Shown here in pieces: positions 8,969-18,242 of a stretch of DNA of 64,000 nucleotides (position 1 is the stretch's first letter; every line of letters starts with the position of its first letter). The notes under the pieces are model-generated. The model ran no database searches and had not been told where the DNA came from. It saw nothing but the letters and a program-made list of their open reading frames with translations. The stretch covers positions 124,001 to 188,000 of the forward strand of contig NZ_OY764213.1 in NCBI RefSeq assembly GCF_963668165.1. Reading direction: 5' to 3'. The DNA comes from Marispirochaeta sp. Its GTDB lineage: Bacteria > Spirochaetota > Spirochaetia > JC444 > Marispirochaetaceae. Made by a program: the position numbers and the translations under genes.

Positions 8969-9892
8969 CTATATCGCTGTTTCGCCGCTGACACGTTTCG
9001 AGAGGCGGTTGGCCGTCATTACCAGCGCGAAAGCAATAACCGAGCGGAAGAGTCCCACGGCGGTGGCGTAGCCGAAGCGGAACTCCTTTAGCCCTGAACG
9101 GTAGACGTAGGTCTGGATCACGTCGGAGACGCTGTAGACCAGCGGATTATAGAGGACGAATACCGACTCGAAGAGATTGAATATCTTGGCCAGGTTCATA
9201 ATCAGGACGATGATGATTACCGGAACAAGGTGCGGGAGGGTCACGCTGATCATCTGTTGCCAGCGGTTGGCGCCGTCCATCCAGGCCGCCTCGTAAAGCT
9301 GGGGATCGATTCCGCTTAAGGTGGCCAGGAATATAACAGTTCCCCAGCCAACCTCCCGCCAACTCAGCGCGAAGAGGTAAACCAGGCGCCACCAGGAGGT
9401 GTCGCCCAGGAAGTAGATCGGTTTGCCTCCCACCGAGGTGATTGCGGCGTTAACAAGGCCCCCCTGCTGACTGAGCATGAGGGTAAAGAGAGAGCCGACA
9501 ACCACCCAGGAGAGGAAGTGAGGCAGGTAGATAATCGTCTGCACAAACCGCTTAAACCCCCGGTTGACAATCTCGTTCAAGAGCAGCGAGATCGAAATGA
9601 TCAAACTCATCTGAATTACTATGTTGGCGCTGCTTAACAGGAGTGTGTTGCCAAAGGCCCGGCGGAAACCGTCGCTGGCAAAGGCATCGCGGAAATGCTC
9701 AAACCCGATAAAGTCGCCCACGCCCCGCAGATCGTAATCGAAGAAGGCCCAGCGCAGCCCCAGCATGGGAAGATAATGGAAGATAACAAAGAAGAGAAAC
9801 CCGGGAAGCATAAAAAGATAAAATACCCGGTATTTCAGGATCCTCTTTTTTACAGAACCGGCCGAATGGGCCGCTGTTCCTGCTGACGGCAT
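8969..9892 (-). CDS. ABC sugar permease, LplB/YteP type
   Basis: 307 aa from the ATG at 9892, chosen because GAGG lies seven bases before it; a TTG at 9907 would add five residues. Six membrane helices after an N-terminal cytoplasmic segment (RILKYRVFYLFMLPGFLFFVIFHYLPM). EAA motif YEAAWMDGANRWQQMISVTLPHLVP. First gene of the three-gene importer operon, transcribed divergently from the membrane AraC regulator at 10092. Belongs to the COG4209 permeases that go with LplA-type binding proteins. Confidence 0.9.
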   Translation of the reverse strand: MPSAGTAAHSAGSVKKRILKYRVFYLFMLPGFLFFVIFHYLPMLGLRWAFFDYDLRGVGDFIGFEHFRDAFASDGFRRAFGNTLLLSSANIVIQMSLIISISLLLNEIVNRGFKRFVQTIIYLPHFLSWVVVGSLFTLMLSQQGGLVNAAITSVGGKPIYFLGDTSWWRLVYLFALSWREVGWGTVIFLATLSGIDPQLYEAAWMDGANRWQQMISVTLPHLVPVIIIVLIMNLAKIFNLFESVFVLYNPLVYSVSDVIQTYVYRSGLKEFRFGYATAVGLFRSVIAFALVMTANRLSKRVSGETAI

Positions 9893-10056
9893 CGATAAAC
9901 CTCGCAATACATGATGATGTATTATCCGTCCTGGTTTTCCGGGCCGTAAAGGAACGATTCTTTCTGTAGGGTGCGGCAGTTCAGAATATGACCGCCCAAT
10001 TCTTGCGATAGCGGTTCTTCTGTTACGAAACTGCCCTTTTGAAGCGGGGATTTAAT

Positions 10057-10085
10057 TTGACGCCCTCGGAAAGTCGACGTACAGT
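10057..10085 (+). promoter_or_regulatory. Promoter of the membrane AraC regulator (leaderless arrangement)
   Basis: TTGACG (10057-10062), 17-bp spacer, TACAGT (10080-10085). The ATG of the regulator begins seven bases after the -10 element, at the expected transcription start itself. No Shine-Dalgarno exists. Confidence 0.55.
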
Positions 10086-10091
10086 GGCAGT

Positions 10092-12377
10092 ATGGTTTCT
10101 CTCCGCGTCTTTACCCGCTTCCTGGCGACCTATATCCTGCTGATTTCTCTGCCTCTGATAACCGGAACCCTGCTGGTTCAAGCCCTGGTTGAGGAGTATG
10201 AGCGGAAGGTCACCGAATCGCAGATAACCCTGCTCGATCAGGGGCGCGCCGGGATCGAATCCTTGATGAACGATGTGGAGTGGCAGGCTTACCAGATCTC
10301 CGGAAACGCGAAACTGCTTCGCTTTCTCTCCAGCTCCGGGAAGGGAGATGGGCTGGATAATTTCCTGATGCGGGAAATCGTCAGCGACTTCAACTCGTAT
10401 CTTCTTTACAGCAACATGATTACCTCCACCTTCTACGTCTACTGCCCGGATCAGGAAACAATATTCACTCCCTACTCGATCTACCACACCGGTGATTTTG
10501 TCGACGGTAAAACCTTCTTCCATATGCGCGAAATACGCACTGCCGATTGGCACGAGATGGTCTTCGCCCGCTACCACCTGGGAACCGTACTTCCCTCCAG
10601 GCCGGTTACCATCGAGGATTTCAAGAATAAGTCGATGATCCCCTATCTTCAGAGCATCCCCCTCGGCTATCTGCAAAGCAGCGAAGATGTGGAGGCGGCG
10701 GTCATTTTCTTAATCGGTGAAGATGAGATCAGCCGCCATCTTGAAAGCCTGGGCCTTCCGAGGGAGGGTTACGCCTATATGGTGGATGAAGATAACCGGG
10801 TGCTTACTGCTACGGGACGGGAAAAAGAGGATGTGCCTTACAGGGAACTGCCCGACATGCCTCATACGGGAGCATTCTGGTCCGAGGACGCTTCGCAGCT
10901 TGTGGTCTACACCGCATCACCGCTGATAGGATGGCGCTATATTGCAGTGCTTCCCACACGATGGGCCTTCCGGGCTGTCAGTGCGCTGCAGCGCACGACC
11001 TTTCTGGGATTGCTTGGGTCTCTGGTAATCTCCATGGGAATGGCCCTGATTCTCGCCTACCGGCGATCGGAAAGCCTCGGTCATATCTTCAGTCAGATCC
11101 GGGAGGTTCTGGAGCCGGAATCCAGGACTTCCCTGGACTACAAATCGATCGATTTAGGGGTCTCCCGACTGATTGAACAGAACTCAAGCATGCAGCAGGA
11201 GTTAAACAGGCAACGAGAGCAGGTCTTCGCTAACTTTTTGAACAGACTCCTGAACGGCTACTACCGTAATCCGGCCAGTCTGAATCAGTTCGGCGCGCTC
11301 CTCGGATTAGGGGACGACGGACGACACTTTACAGTGCTCTCCATAGGGTTCAACTGCGATATCGACCTGGAGAGTCCGGATATGATCGATCAGCTCAATA
11401 AGGTAAAGGTCGTCGTCAAGACCGAGTTCCAGAGCGCCTACAGGGGAAAAGTCTGGTTTTATGATCCCGCCGAGGAACGAATCGCCGCCATCTGCGTATC
11501 CCCGCCGCGTATGCCGCAGCAGGATCTTTCCGGGATTGTCTCCGATCTCTGTCGTACTGCGGCTCGTCTGCTGCCTGCAGGTATTTCAGTCGGCATCGGG
11601 AGCAGCGTCGAGAATCTCGTCGATATTCACCGTTCCTATGCAGAGGCCCGGGAGGCGGAGTTCTACTGCCGCAGTACCGGGGAGCCCGGGGTGCACCGTT
11701 TCGAGGAGATCGAGCGCTCTCTGGACAACTACCACTACCCCATTGAGGTGGAGGTGCGACTGCTCAACTCGGCAGCCGCTGGTGATGCATCTGTGGTGAC
11801 GCAAATCTTTGATACGCTGATCCGGGAGAATTTTGAACTGCGCGGGCTCCCGGACGAGAAGATTCGCTTTCTCCTCTTCGAAATGCGTTCAACACTGGCA
11901 AAGCTTGTATCGCAGCTCAAGCTTCAGGCCTCGGATTACCGGGTGCAGGATAAAGATACCAACCTGGAGGATGTGGAGGAGCTTCGCAGAATCTTTCTGG
12001 AGATATGCCGTTCAGTGGAGACCCGTAAAAAGAGTCACAACTTTCGGCTTATTTCCGCCATTCTTGAATATCTAAAGAAGAATTATACAGACCGCAACCT
12101 CAGCCTGGCCTCGGTGGCGGCAGCCTTCTCGATTACCGAATCCTACCTCTCATTCTTCTTCAAGGAGCAGACCGGCGAGAAATTCTCTGCCTGCATCGAG
12201 CGAAAGCGGATAGAAGCGGCCGCTGAACTCCTGAAAAACTCAGAGGCCTCGGTGCTGGAGATAGCTAAAGCGGCCGGTTACAACAGCGACAAGACCTTTC
12301 GCCGGGTCTTTCGACGCACCAAGGGTGCAAGCCCCAGCGAATATCGCGAGGAGCAGCGTCAGCGGCGGGTTATCTGA
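10092..12377 (+). CDS. Membrane-spanning AraC-family sensor-regulator (YtdP/YesN-like output)
   Basis: 761 aa. Membrane helix 1 at about residues 8-30, an extracytoplasmic sensor region to about 300, helix 2 at about 303-322 (FLGLLGSLVISMGMALILAY), a cytoplasmic linker, and a C-terminal AraC DNA-binding domain (about 660-755: NLSLASVAAAFSITESYLSFFFKEQTGEKF and AKAAGYNSDKTFRRVFRRTKGASPSEY). Such one-component sensors control adjacent LplABC importers and pectin genes in Firmicutes. Here it diverges from the importer operon and its 3' end overlaps a convergent paralogous binding protein by 19 bp. The start lacks a Shine-Dalgarno. Confidence 0.88.
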   Translation: MVSLRVFTRFLATYILLISLPLITGTLLVQALVEEYERKVTESQITLLDQGRAGIESLMNDVEWQAYQISGNAKLLRFLSSSGKGDGLDNFLMREIVSDFNSYLLYSNMITSTFYVYCPDQETIFTPYSIYHTGDFVDGKTFFHMREIRTADWHEMVFARYHLGTVLPSRPVTIEDFKNKSMIPYLQSIPLGYLQSSEDVEAAVIFLIGEDEISRHLESLGLPREGYAYMVDEDNRVLTATGREKEDVPYRELPDMPHTGAFWSEDASQLVVYTASPLIGWRYIAVLPTRWAFRAVSALQRTTFLGLLGSLVISMGMALILAYRRSESLGHIFSQIREVLEPESRTSLDYKSIDLGVSRLIEQNSSMQQELNRQREQVFANFLNRLLNGYYRNPASLNQFGALLGLGDDGRHFTVLSIGFNCDIDLESPDMIDQLNKVKVVVKTEFQSAYRGKVWFYDPAEERIAAICVSPPRMPQQDLSGIVSDLCRTAARLLPAGISVGIGSSVENLVDIHRSYAEAREAEFYCRSTGEPGVHRFEEIERSLDNYHYPIEVEVRLLNSAAAGDASVVTQIFDTLIRENFELRGLPDEKIRFLLFEMRSTLAKLVSQLKLQASDYRVQDKDTNLEDVEELRRIFLEICRSVETRKKSHNFRLISAILEYLKKNYTDRNLSLASVAAAFSITESYLSFFFKEQTGEKFSACIERKRIEAAAELLKNSEASVLEIAKAAGYNSDKTFRRVFRRTKGASPSEYREEQRQRRVI

Positions 12378-13810
12378 TTCCCGTGGTTTAACTCGTCCAG
12401 GATCCGGTCGATCTTGAGCTCCGCGGACTCCAGCCGATAACGGGCCAGGCCTTCGTCGATACTAAGCTGCCCGGTTACAATGGCGGTTATAATATCCGGC
12501 TTCAAGTTTCGTTCGATCTCGTTAAAGTAGCGGTCGTAGGCCTCTCCGCCGTTGCGCAGCCGGTCGTAATCAGGATTTTGGTTCAGATGCATTACCGCCG
12601 GTACGACCAACGAATCAAGAGACATCGGCTGTTGCCAATCGTTAAGCACCGCCGTCGGCGGTACAAAGGCCTTGGTGAACGGGGCGTGGTAGGGATCCTC
12701 CGGATTGGGCAGAAAACGCGGTGTTCCGGACTGCTTCGACCAGTGGTATCCCTCAACTCCGTAGGTAAAAAGAGTCTGTATCTCGCCCTTGTCGTACTGC
12801 CGGTCGATGAAGTTGGTAAACACGAAGCCTGGATACTCCGCGCCGCTGGTGATAACCAGAAGAGGGCTGATCCGCCGAATATAGCGTGCACCTTCGATGG
12901 CCGGGATGGAGACGACTTCGGCCTTTTTGCCCACCGTTGCCCGGGTGCGCTCATAGAGGTTTCGGGCCCAGTGGTTGGCCCAGTAGGTTATACTCCCCAC
13001 TTCTCCATTGAAGAACTTCGTCCGGGCAGAATAGGTGGTATTAGAGATAAAACTGGGATCGATCAGGCTCCGGTTATAGAGATCGAGCAGTCGGGAAAGG
13101 GCACCCCGGACCGACTCATCGGAAAACCCGTCGCGCCACACTGTTCCGTCGAAATAGATTTCCGCCCTGGCGTCCTGAAAGACCGGCCGGTTGTACCAGT
13201 CCTGGCTTGCCGAAAACATATCCGTCAAGCCATAGGTATCGTCAATGCCGTTTCCGTCCGGATCCCCGTAGGTAAAGGCTTCCAGCATCAGAAGATACTC
13301 ATCCCATGTTTCGGGAACCTCGAGACCTGCAGCGTCCAGCCAATCCTTGCGTACATAGGTTACGCATCCGCCGCCGTCCCTGGCAGGAAATCCGTATATG
13401 TGCCCGTCCCCGTAGCGCACCGACTCAAGGACTTCAGGATCAAGGCTCCCGAGGTACATCGACTCCTCGATAAAGTCGTCGAGTTGAACCGCGATCTTCG
13501 AGTTCACCAGGCGCGGCAGATACTCCGGCAGGATCTCGCACACATCGGGAACCCGGTTGGATGAGATGTAGAGAAACAGGGAGTCCATATACTGTTGATG
13601 GGGCGGCTGAATGATCTCGAGGCGAATTCCCGTTTTCCTGAAGTACTCCTCGGCAAAATAATCCTGCCCTTCCCAATCCTGAATGATTGTATCGAGAAAA
13701 GCGGTGATCTTCGGCGGATTCCCGCTCTGTCCGGAACCCTTATCCGGAAGACAGGAGACCAGGGACAAGAGGATGAAAACAACAGAAACGATGAGCAGCG
13801 CGGGTTTCAT
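12359..13810 (-). CDS. Orphan LplA-type binding lipoprotein
   Basis: 483 aa, lipoprotein signal with lipobox LVSC (Cys20). A clear paralogue of the binding protein at 6586: both carry GHIYGFP, then GGGCV[ST]Y[IV]RKDWLD, a calcium-loop-like DPDGNG, and a C-terminus D[ES]GLA.Y...A.ELKID.IL.EL. It has no permease genes of its own, is a lipoprotein where the importer's copy is not, and converges on the membrane AraC sensor with a 19-bp overlap of the 3' ends. It may be an alternative receptor for the same permeases, or may present ligand to the sensor; the second idea is inference. Confidence 0.85.
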   Translation of the reverse strand: MKPALLIVSVVFILLSLVSCLPDKGSGQSGNPPKITAFLDTIIQDWEGQDYFAEEYFRKTGIRLEIIQPPHQQYMDSLFLYISSNRVPDVCEILPEYLPRLVNSKIAVQLDDFIEESMYLGSLDPEVLESVRYGDGHIYGFPARDGGGCVTYVRKDWLDAAGLEVPETWDEYLLMLEAFTYGDPDGNGIDDTYGLTDMFSASQDWYNRPVFQDARAEIYFDGTVWRDGFSDESVRGALSRLLDLYNRSLIDPSFISNTTYSARTKFFNGEVGSITYWANHWARNLYERTRATVGKKAEVVSIPAIEGARYIRRISPLLVITSGAEYPGFVFTNFIDRQYDKGEIQTLFTYGVEGYHWSKQSGTPRFLPNPEDPYHAPFTKAFVPPTAVLNDWQQPMSLDSLVVPAVMHLNQNPDYDRLRNGGEAYDRYFNEIERNLKPDIITAIVTGQLSIDEGLARYRLESAELKIDRILDELNHGNQITRR

Positions 13811-13977
13811 CTCCCGCCATAGTAGGCCATAACCAGTCAGCGCGCAAGCTTTAGTTTATCTGGAGTATTATTGAATACCAAAGTAGAAATATAAGACACA
13901 CCGGATAAGAGAAGTGAAGTGTTGATTTTGTTGACACAGAGAATATTAGTGAATAAAATAGAATGCGAGGTGAAAAA

Positions 13978-14220
13978 ATGGCTAAGACTATAACAATTCG
14001 CATTGATGATGATACATACAAACTATTTAAAACTGCTGCAGAAGGTGAAAGACGCTCAATCTCAAATTTCATCGAATATGCAACCATCGCATTCCTCACG
14101 GAAGAAAGCTTTGTATCTGACAATGAAATGGATGAGATACTCAATAACAAAGAAATCCTGACTGCATTAAACCAGGGAAAGAAAGAAATCGCAGAAGGAA
14201 AGTACAGAATTGTCGGATAA
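13978..14220 (+). CDS. Ribbon-helix-helix antitoxin
   Basis: 80 aa from the ATG at 13978 (GAGGTG before it; the upstream ATG at 13963 overlaps that site). Starts KTITIRIDDDTYKLFKTAA, a ribbon-helix-helix (CopG/RelB-like) DNA-binding motif, followed by an acidic toxin-binding tail. It overlaps the toxin gene by 11 bp, the usual tight coupling. AT-rich compared with its neighbours, consistent with acquisition. Confidence 0.82.
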   Translation: MAKTITIRIDDDTYKLFKTAAEGERRSISNFIEYATIAFLTEESFVSDNEMDEILNNKEILTALNQGKKEIAEGKYRIVG

Positions 14221-14485
14221 CTATAAAATTGCAGAAACTGAAAACTTTCAAAAAAAGATAAAAAGACCGCAGTATAAAAAGCTGTACAGGAAAATCGTAG
14301 ACTATGTCTATCCGCTGATAAAACGCAATCCATACTTCGGTCCGAATATTAAGCGTTTGAAAGGCGATTATAGTGATTTCTATAGGTATAGAATTGGTAA
14401 CTATCGGCTATTCTACAGTATTAAGGAGCATGAAATAATCATATATATAATCGATATTGCACATCGGAAAGATGCATATCGGTGA
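14210..14485 (+). CDS. RelE/ParE-superfamily toxin
   Basis: 91 aa from a TTG start inside the antitoxin's last codons. RelE fold signature: KIAETENFQKKIK near the start, then PNIKRLKGDYSDFYRYRIGNYRLFYSI and a C-terminal IAHRKDAYR. Members are mRNA interferases that cleave codons in the ribosome A site. The Arg and Tyr/His residues in the C-terminal strand are present, so it looks intact. Confidence 0.85.
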   Translation: MSDNYKIAETENFQKKIKRPQYKKLYRKIVDYVYPLIKRNPYFGPNIKRLKGDYSDFYRYRIGNYRLFYSIKEHEIIIYIIDIAHRKDAYR

Positions 14486-14593
14486 AAACAATGAAATTGT
14501 GTACTGGTTTAAGAGTATAAGCTAACATCCGCATCCATACTCAAACAGGAAGATTGTCTGGATTTTTTTACCTGTAGCGTCTATAGTCCGGAT

Positions 14594-16372
14594 GTGAGAA
14601 AGTATCTGTTGATTCTTCTGATCTTGTCCGTATGGGGAATCCCTGCCGGAGCTGAAACAGTACAACTTGACGATACACATTCTTCCTTTTCTCTTAACAG
14701 GGAATTGCACTATCTGATCGATGAAGACTCCTCTCTTTCTGCCCGTGAGGCCTATGAACAGAGGGATTCCTACCGGAGTTTCCCGCAGGAATCCCTTCCG
14801 ATACCGAGGGACGGCACCCTGTGGCTGATTTTCAAGGTGGTAAACGGTAGCAGCACAGAAGACTGGATTATTGAGAACGCCATGAAGATAGAGCTTATGG
14901 AGCTTCATCTCAAATCCAGGGGCTTCGGAACACCGCTTCAGCGGGCGGGCAACAGGATTCCGTTTGCCGACCGCAGTCCCAAAACACGCAACCCGACGTT
15001 CAAATTGAAGCTGAAACCCGGAGAGACCGAAGAGGTCCTTATCCGCCTGTACGATCATCAGTCTGCAAGCGTTCGGCTGGAGATGATCGGAGAAGGCGCT
15101 TTTCGGAACCGTTACATCCGGGACACCCTGCTGCTTGGTCTGGTGTTCGGATTTTTCGCGGCCCTTATTGTCTACAATTTCCTCATTTTTGTTTTCAGCA
15201 AGGACCGGGCATATCTTCTCTACTCGCTCTACATGACCGCGTTCTTTCTGAACCAGTTTGCCCAGGAACGGCTGTTCTCCCAGTACCTTACTCCTGATCA
15301 GCCTTACGGTTTCTTCTGGTTTATCCTCTTCGGCGGGCTGACAGCCGCCCTCGGTCTCGATTTCTTCCGGAATTTTATTGAGACCAGGGACTCGATGCCG
15401 CGCATGGACAAAATGATGCGCGGTCTGAGAAACGTCGCATTCCTGCTCGCTTTCTCGGCGTTTGCGTATGCAGGTCCGGTCTCCGCGGACATCCTCAATG
15501 TTCTGAGCCTCGCGGCGATGGCTTTTATTCTTCTGGCTCTTATACTACGGATTATCAGGCGCGATCTTCTGGCCTTTGTCTGTCTTGCAGGATCATTACT
15601 CTACCTGGCCGGTACCGCTGCCGAGATATTTGTAACCCTGGTTCCCGTACAGGTCACACCTTTTGTCCTCAACGCCCAGCTTTACGGCGCGATAACCCAG
15701 GTTCTCTTCCTTGGCTTCGCTCTCGGCGCGAAGACCTATCGTCTGCGGGTTCAATATAACCGGATGCAGCAGCACTACCGGGAAGATCTCGAGCGAAGCG
15801 TTGCCAAGCGAACGGAAGAGCTTGTGGTGCTCAACCGCAGGCTTGCCGAACACGCCCTGACCGATACGCTTACCGGACTGTATAACAGAAAGGAACTGGA
15901 ACAGCGCACCCGTGAACTCGATCCTTATCTGCAGAGGAAACAGGAGAGTGACGATAAAAACTACTCGGTCTCGATTGCATATCTGGATCTGGACAATTTC
16001 AAATACTGCAACGACACCTTCGGCCACGGATATGGCGACAAGCTTCTGCAGGAAGCTGCTTCCCTGCTGCGTGCTAATACACGCCCCTATGATCTCCTGT
16101 TCCGTATTGGCGGAGACGAGTTTCTTATAATCATGCCCGAGACCGACCCCGCTGAGGCCTGGCGGATAGTCGAGCGGGTCCGCGGCAGTTTTGAAACCGC
16201 TTCTTTTAAGGAAACAAGGGTATCCGTATCGATCGGTCTCGCCTCTTCCGTCTCCTCGCCCGGAGTATCCCTGATGGAACTGATGCAGATTGCCGACGCG
16301 GCTCTTCTGCAGTCGAAAAAGCAGGGGAAAAACAGGGTCTGCGAAAATCAGACCCTGCCTGTAAAAAGATAA
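14594..16372 (+). CDS. 7TMR-DISM diguanylate cyclase (GGDEF)
   Basis: 592 aa. Signal peptide 1-21, 7TMR-DISM extracellular domain about 35-165, seven membrane helices about 175-375, a short coiled coil, and a GGDEF domain about 415-585 (LTGLYNRKELEQR; RIGGDEFLIIMP). The inhibitory I-site RxxD (Arg-Pro-Tyr-Asp) lies five residues before GGDEF, so product inhibition by c-di-GMP is expected. Both metal-binding and substrate motifs are intact. The start is GTG with no Shine-Dalgarno; a TATAGT lies six bases upstream. The extracellular domain type commonly binds carbohydrates or related small molecules, which suits the neighbourhood. Confidence 0.9.
   Translation: MRKYLLILLILSVWGIPAGAETVQLDDTHSSFSLNRELHYLIDEDSSLSAREAYEQRDSYRSFPQESLPIPRDGTLWLIFKVVNGSSTEDWIIENAMKIELMELHLKSRGFGTPLQRAGNRIPFADRSPKTRNPTFKLKLKPGETEEVLIRLYDHQSASVRLEMIGEGAFRNRYIRDTLLLGLVFGFFAALIVYNFLIFVFSKDRAYLLYSLYMTAFFLNQFAQERLFSQYLTPDQPYGFFWFILFGGLTAALGLDFFRNFIETRDSMPRMDKMMRGLRNVAFLLAFSAFAYAGPVSADILNVLSLAAMAFILLALILRIIRRDLLAFVCLAGSLLYLAGTAAEIFVTLVPVQVTPFVLNAQLYGAITQVLFLGFALGAKTYRLRVQYNRMQQHYREDLERSVAKRTEELVVLNRRLAEHALTDTLTGLYNRKELEQRTRELDPYLQRKQESDDKNYSVSIAYLDLDNFKYCNDTFGHGYGDKLLQEAASLLRANTRPYDLLFRIGGDEFLIIMPETDPAEAWRIVERVRGSFETASFKETRVSVSIGLASSVSSPGVSLMELMQIADAALLQSKKQGKNRVCENQTLPVKR
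16328..16357 (-). terminator. Terminator-shaped hairpin inside the 3' end of the cyclase gene
   Basis: A perfect 9-bp inverted repeat, CAGGGTCTG (16333-16341) and CAGACCCTG (16349-16357), with a 7-nt loop. On the minus strand the second arm is followed directly by TTTTT (16332-16328), the form of a rho-independent terminator, but no minus-strand gene lies upstream of it. The plus strand has no U-run. It may stop antisense transcription. Confidence 0.45.
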
Positions 16373-16508
16373 CCTCCGGGGCCGGTACCGGACAATGCGC
16401 TTGGCCTCTGATTTTTAGTGTATAACGCAATCATTATTTTTGAGTTTTTCTGTCGCAAATCGGTGTATTATATGATTGTTCTACTGGGAAGACTGGAGGT
16501 AGAAACAG

Positions 16509-17126
16509 ATGAAAAAGGATCATGAACAGATATATACAATTAAGGAAAGTGATATACAGAGGACTGGGGTTATATTGGCTGAAGCATTTCAAAATGATCC
16601 AGTTTGGGATAACGTTCTAGAAAACACCACTATTGAACAGAAACGTGCATTCTTTGAAAGCCCAGTTCGATATGGATTGAGGTACGGTAATGTATATGCA
16701 CCATCTCCAAATATAGAAGGAACTGCTGTCTGGGTACCCGGTAAATATGCCGACCTAACAATCGGAAGAGGTATACGAAGCGGTTCCATGCTTTCTGCAA
16801 TGAAAATCGGGTTGCATTGTATGCTGAAAATGAAACCAATTTTTGAACCTCTTGAAAAAGACAGAAAAGACAAAATGAAAGGAAAAAGCTATATTTATCT
16901 CATGATAATTGGAGTTTCTCCTGAATATCAAGGCAAGGGGTTTGGTGGCAGGCTGCTCAAACCCCTCATTCAGGAAAGTAATGAATTGAGAGTACCAATA
17001 TATTTAGAAACATCAACAGAACGAAACGTGAGAATGTATCAACACTTTGGATTTAATATAGTAGGAAAGCTTACGCATCCAATAATAAATATTCCACAGT
17101 GGCAAATGTTAAGGGAAAGCAGTTAG
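16509..17126 (+). CDS. GNAT-family N-acetyltransferase
   Basis: 205 aa, Shine-Dalgarno TGGAGG before the ATG. The acetyl-CoA binding motif A is visible as IGVSPEYQGKGFGGRLLKPLIQ (about residues 135-157), followed by the YLETSTERNVRMYQHFGF motif B. The acceptor substrate is unknown. More AT-rich than the genes before it. Stands alone, followed by a decayed transposase fragment. Confidence 0.85.
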   Translation: MKKDHEQIYTIKESDIQRTGVILAEAFQNDPVWDNVLENTTIEQKRAFFESPVRYGLRYGNVYAPSPNIEGTAVWVPGKYADLTIGRGIRSGSMLSAMKIGLHCMLKMKPIFEPLEKDRKDKMKGKSYIYLMIIGVSPEYQGKGFGGRLLKPLIQESNELRVPIYLETSTERNVRMYQHFGFNIVGKLTHPIINIPQWQMLRESS

Positions 17127-17321
17127 GGAACTATATAGGAAAAAATTGAGCTGATCCGAAAAAATACGCCAACAACAAGACATCGACGATACAAAACCCA
17201 CAACTTTGCAGGCTTTGCTGATGTTACCGGGATCTGCATTTAATGCCAATAAAGATTGTTTTCTTCTGGCTGCCTTCTGTGCTACATTAAAACTGGTGGT
17301 CATGCTCATCTCGTTAGGCAA
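17109..17321 (-). pseudogene. Fragment of a transposase-like helix-turn-helix domain
   Basis: The minus-strand frame reads about 40 residues (RRKQSLLALNADPGNISKACKVVGF) that resemble the N-terminal helix-turn-helix of IS481-type transposases (LLxLAxxxxNVSxACRxxGxSR). The similarity then stops, and no catalytic domain follows. Probably a truncated insertion-sequence remnant. The match is by motif only. Confidence 0.4.
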
Positions 17322-17359
17322 AGTCTTATGGTAAATCCGTTATATGTATCAGAGGCGAC

Positions 17360-18231
17360 ATGGCGAGTGTAAGTACAGCTTTCGTGGCACTTGCGGCGCT
17401 TTGCTGGGGGTTATCTGGCGGGATCGGCGGGATTCTCATTGCCAATAGCTGGGACCCGCTCGTGGTGTCGTTCTACCGCGGCGCGATCGGGCTGATGTTT
17501 GTTCTTGTCTGGCTGGCATCGCGCCTGCGGGGCAGCGGATTGACAAGTCGACGATTATGGTTCTGGTCGGCGATTGCCGGTCAGGGCGTACCGGTAACTT
17601 CACTTTCTACTTTGTCAGCATCGCGCATGGCAGTGTCGCGGTTGCGGCAACGTTGATGTACTGCGCACCGGTATTCGTGTATCTCGTGTCATTCGCACTA
17701 AAGCTTGAACGCCCCACCACGATGAAGTGGACTGCGATCGCAGTGGTGATGCTGGGTATTGTGTTGCTTACACAGATTTACAACATCGGTGCGAGGAGAG
17801 TCACGCCTGTCGGTGTGGGCGCCGGGCTGCTTGCCGGACTCTCCTACGCTATATTCATTTTCGGTTTTAAGTATGCGACTCCTCACGGCAGCCCGCAGGC
17901 CATTCTCTCAATAGTGTTTGGGGTACTTGCCGTTATCCTTATCCGGATGGGCGATGCCGACCAGACAGTCGCGGCCCTGTGTACACAGGATTGGCCGCTA
18001 TTCGCAGGACTGGGAGTGCTCGGCGCGGGATTGTCGTTCATTCTTTATGTCACCGGCCTGAATCATACACCGCCGACTGTGGCCTCAATTGTGACAATGG
18101 TCGAACCGGTCACCGCTTCGCTATTCAGCGTAGTGGTTTTAAATGAAAGTCTTGCCGGCCTGCAGATCTTCGGTATGGGACTGATTTTGGTCACAGTAAC
18201 CGGGCTTAGCGTGTATTCGAGTACGCGATGA
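17360..18231 (+). pseudogene. DMT/EamA-family permease broken by a frameshift
   Basis: Two overlapping frames join into one ten-helix EamA transporter. The first (from 17360) gives FVALAALCWGLSGGIGGILIA to WSAIAGQGV; the second continues with GNFTFYFVSIAHGSVAVAATLMYCAPVFVYL to the stop at 18231. The switch is near 17585-17595, where one missing base in ggcgtaccggtaac would restore GVTGNF. Either a real inactivating deletion or a sequencing error. The transported substrate (amino acid, sugar or drug) cannot be told. Confidence 0.78.
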
Positions 18232-18242
18232 GCATCGTATGA

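Noticed and set aside
12578..13564. 328-codon plus-strand frame opposite the orphan binding lipoprotein
   Set aside because: Shadow of the real gene; both LplA-type genes give the same kind of antisense frame in this GC range.
13851..14333. 160-codon minus-strand frame over the toxin-antitoxin pair
   Set aside because: It is the antisense of the RHH antitoxin and RelE toxin, which show the expected motifs, overlap and ribosome site.
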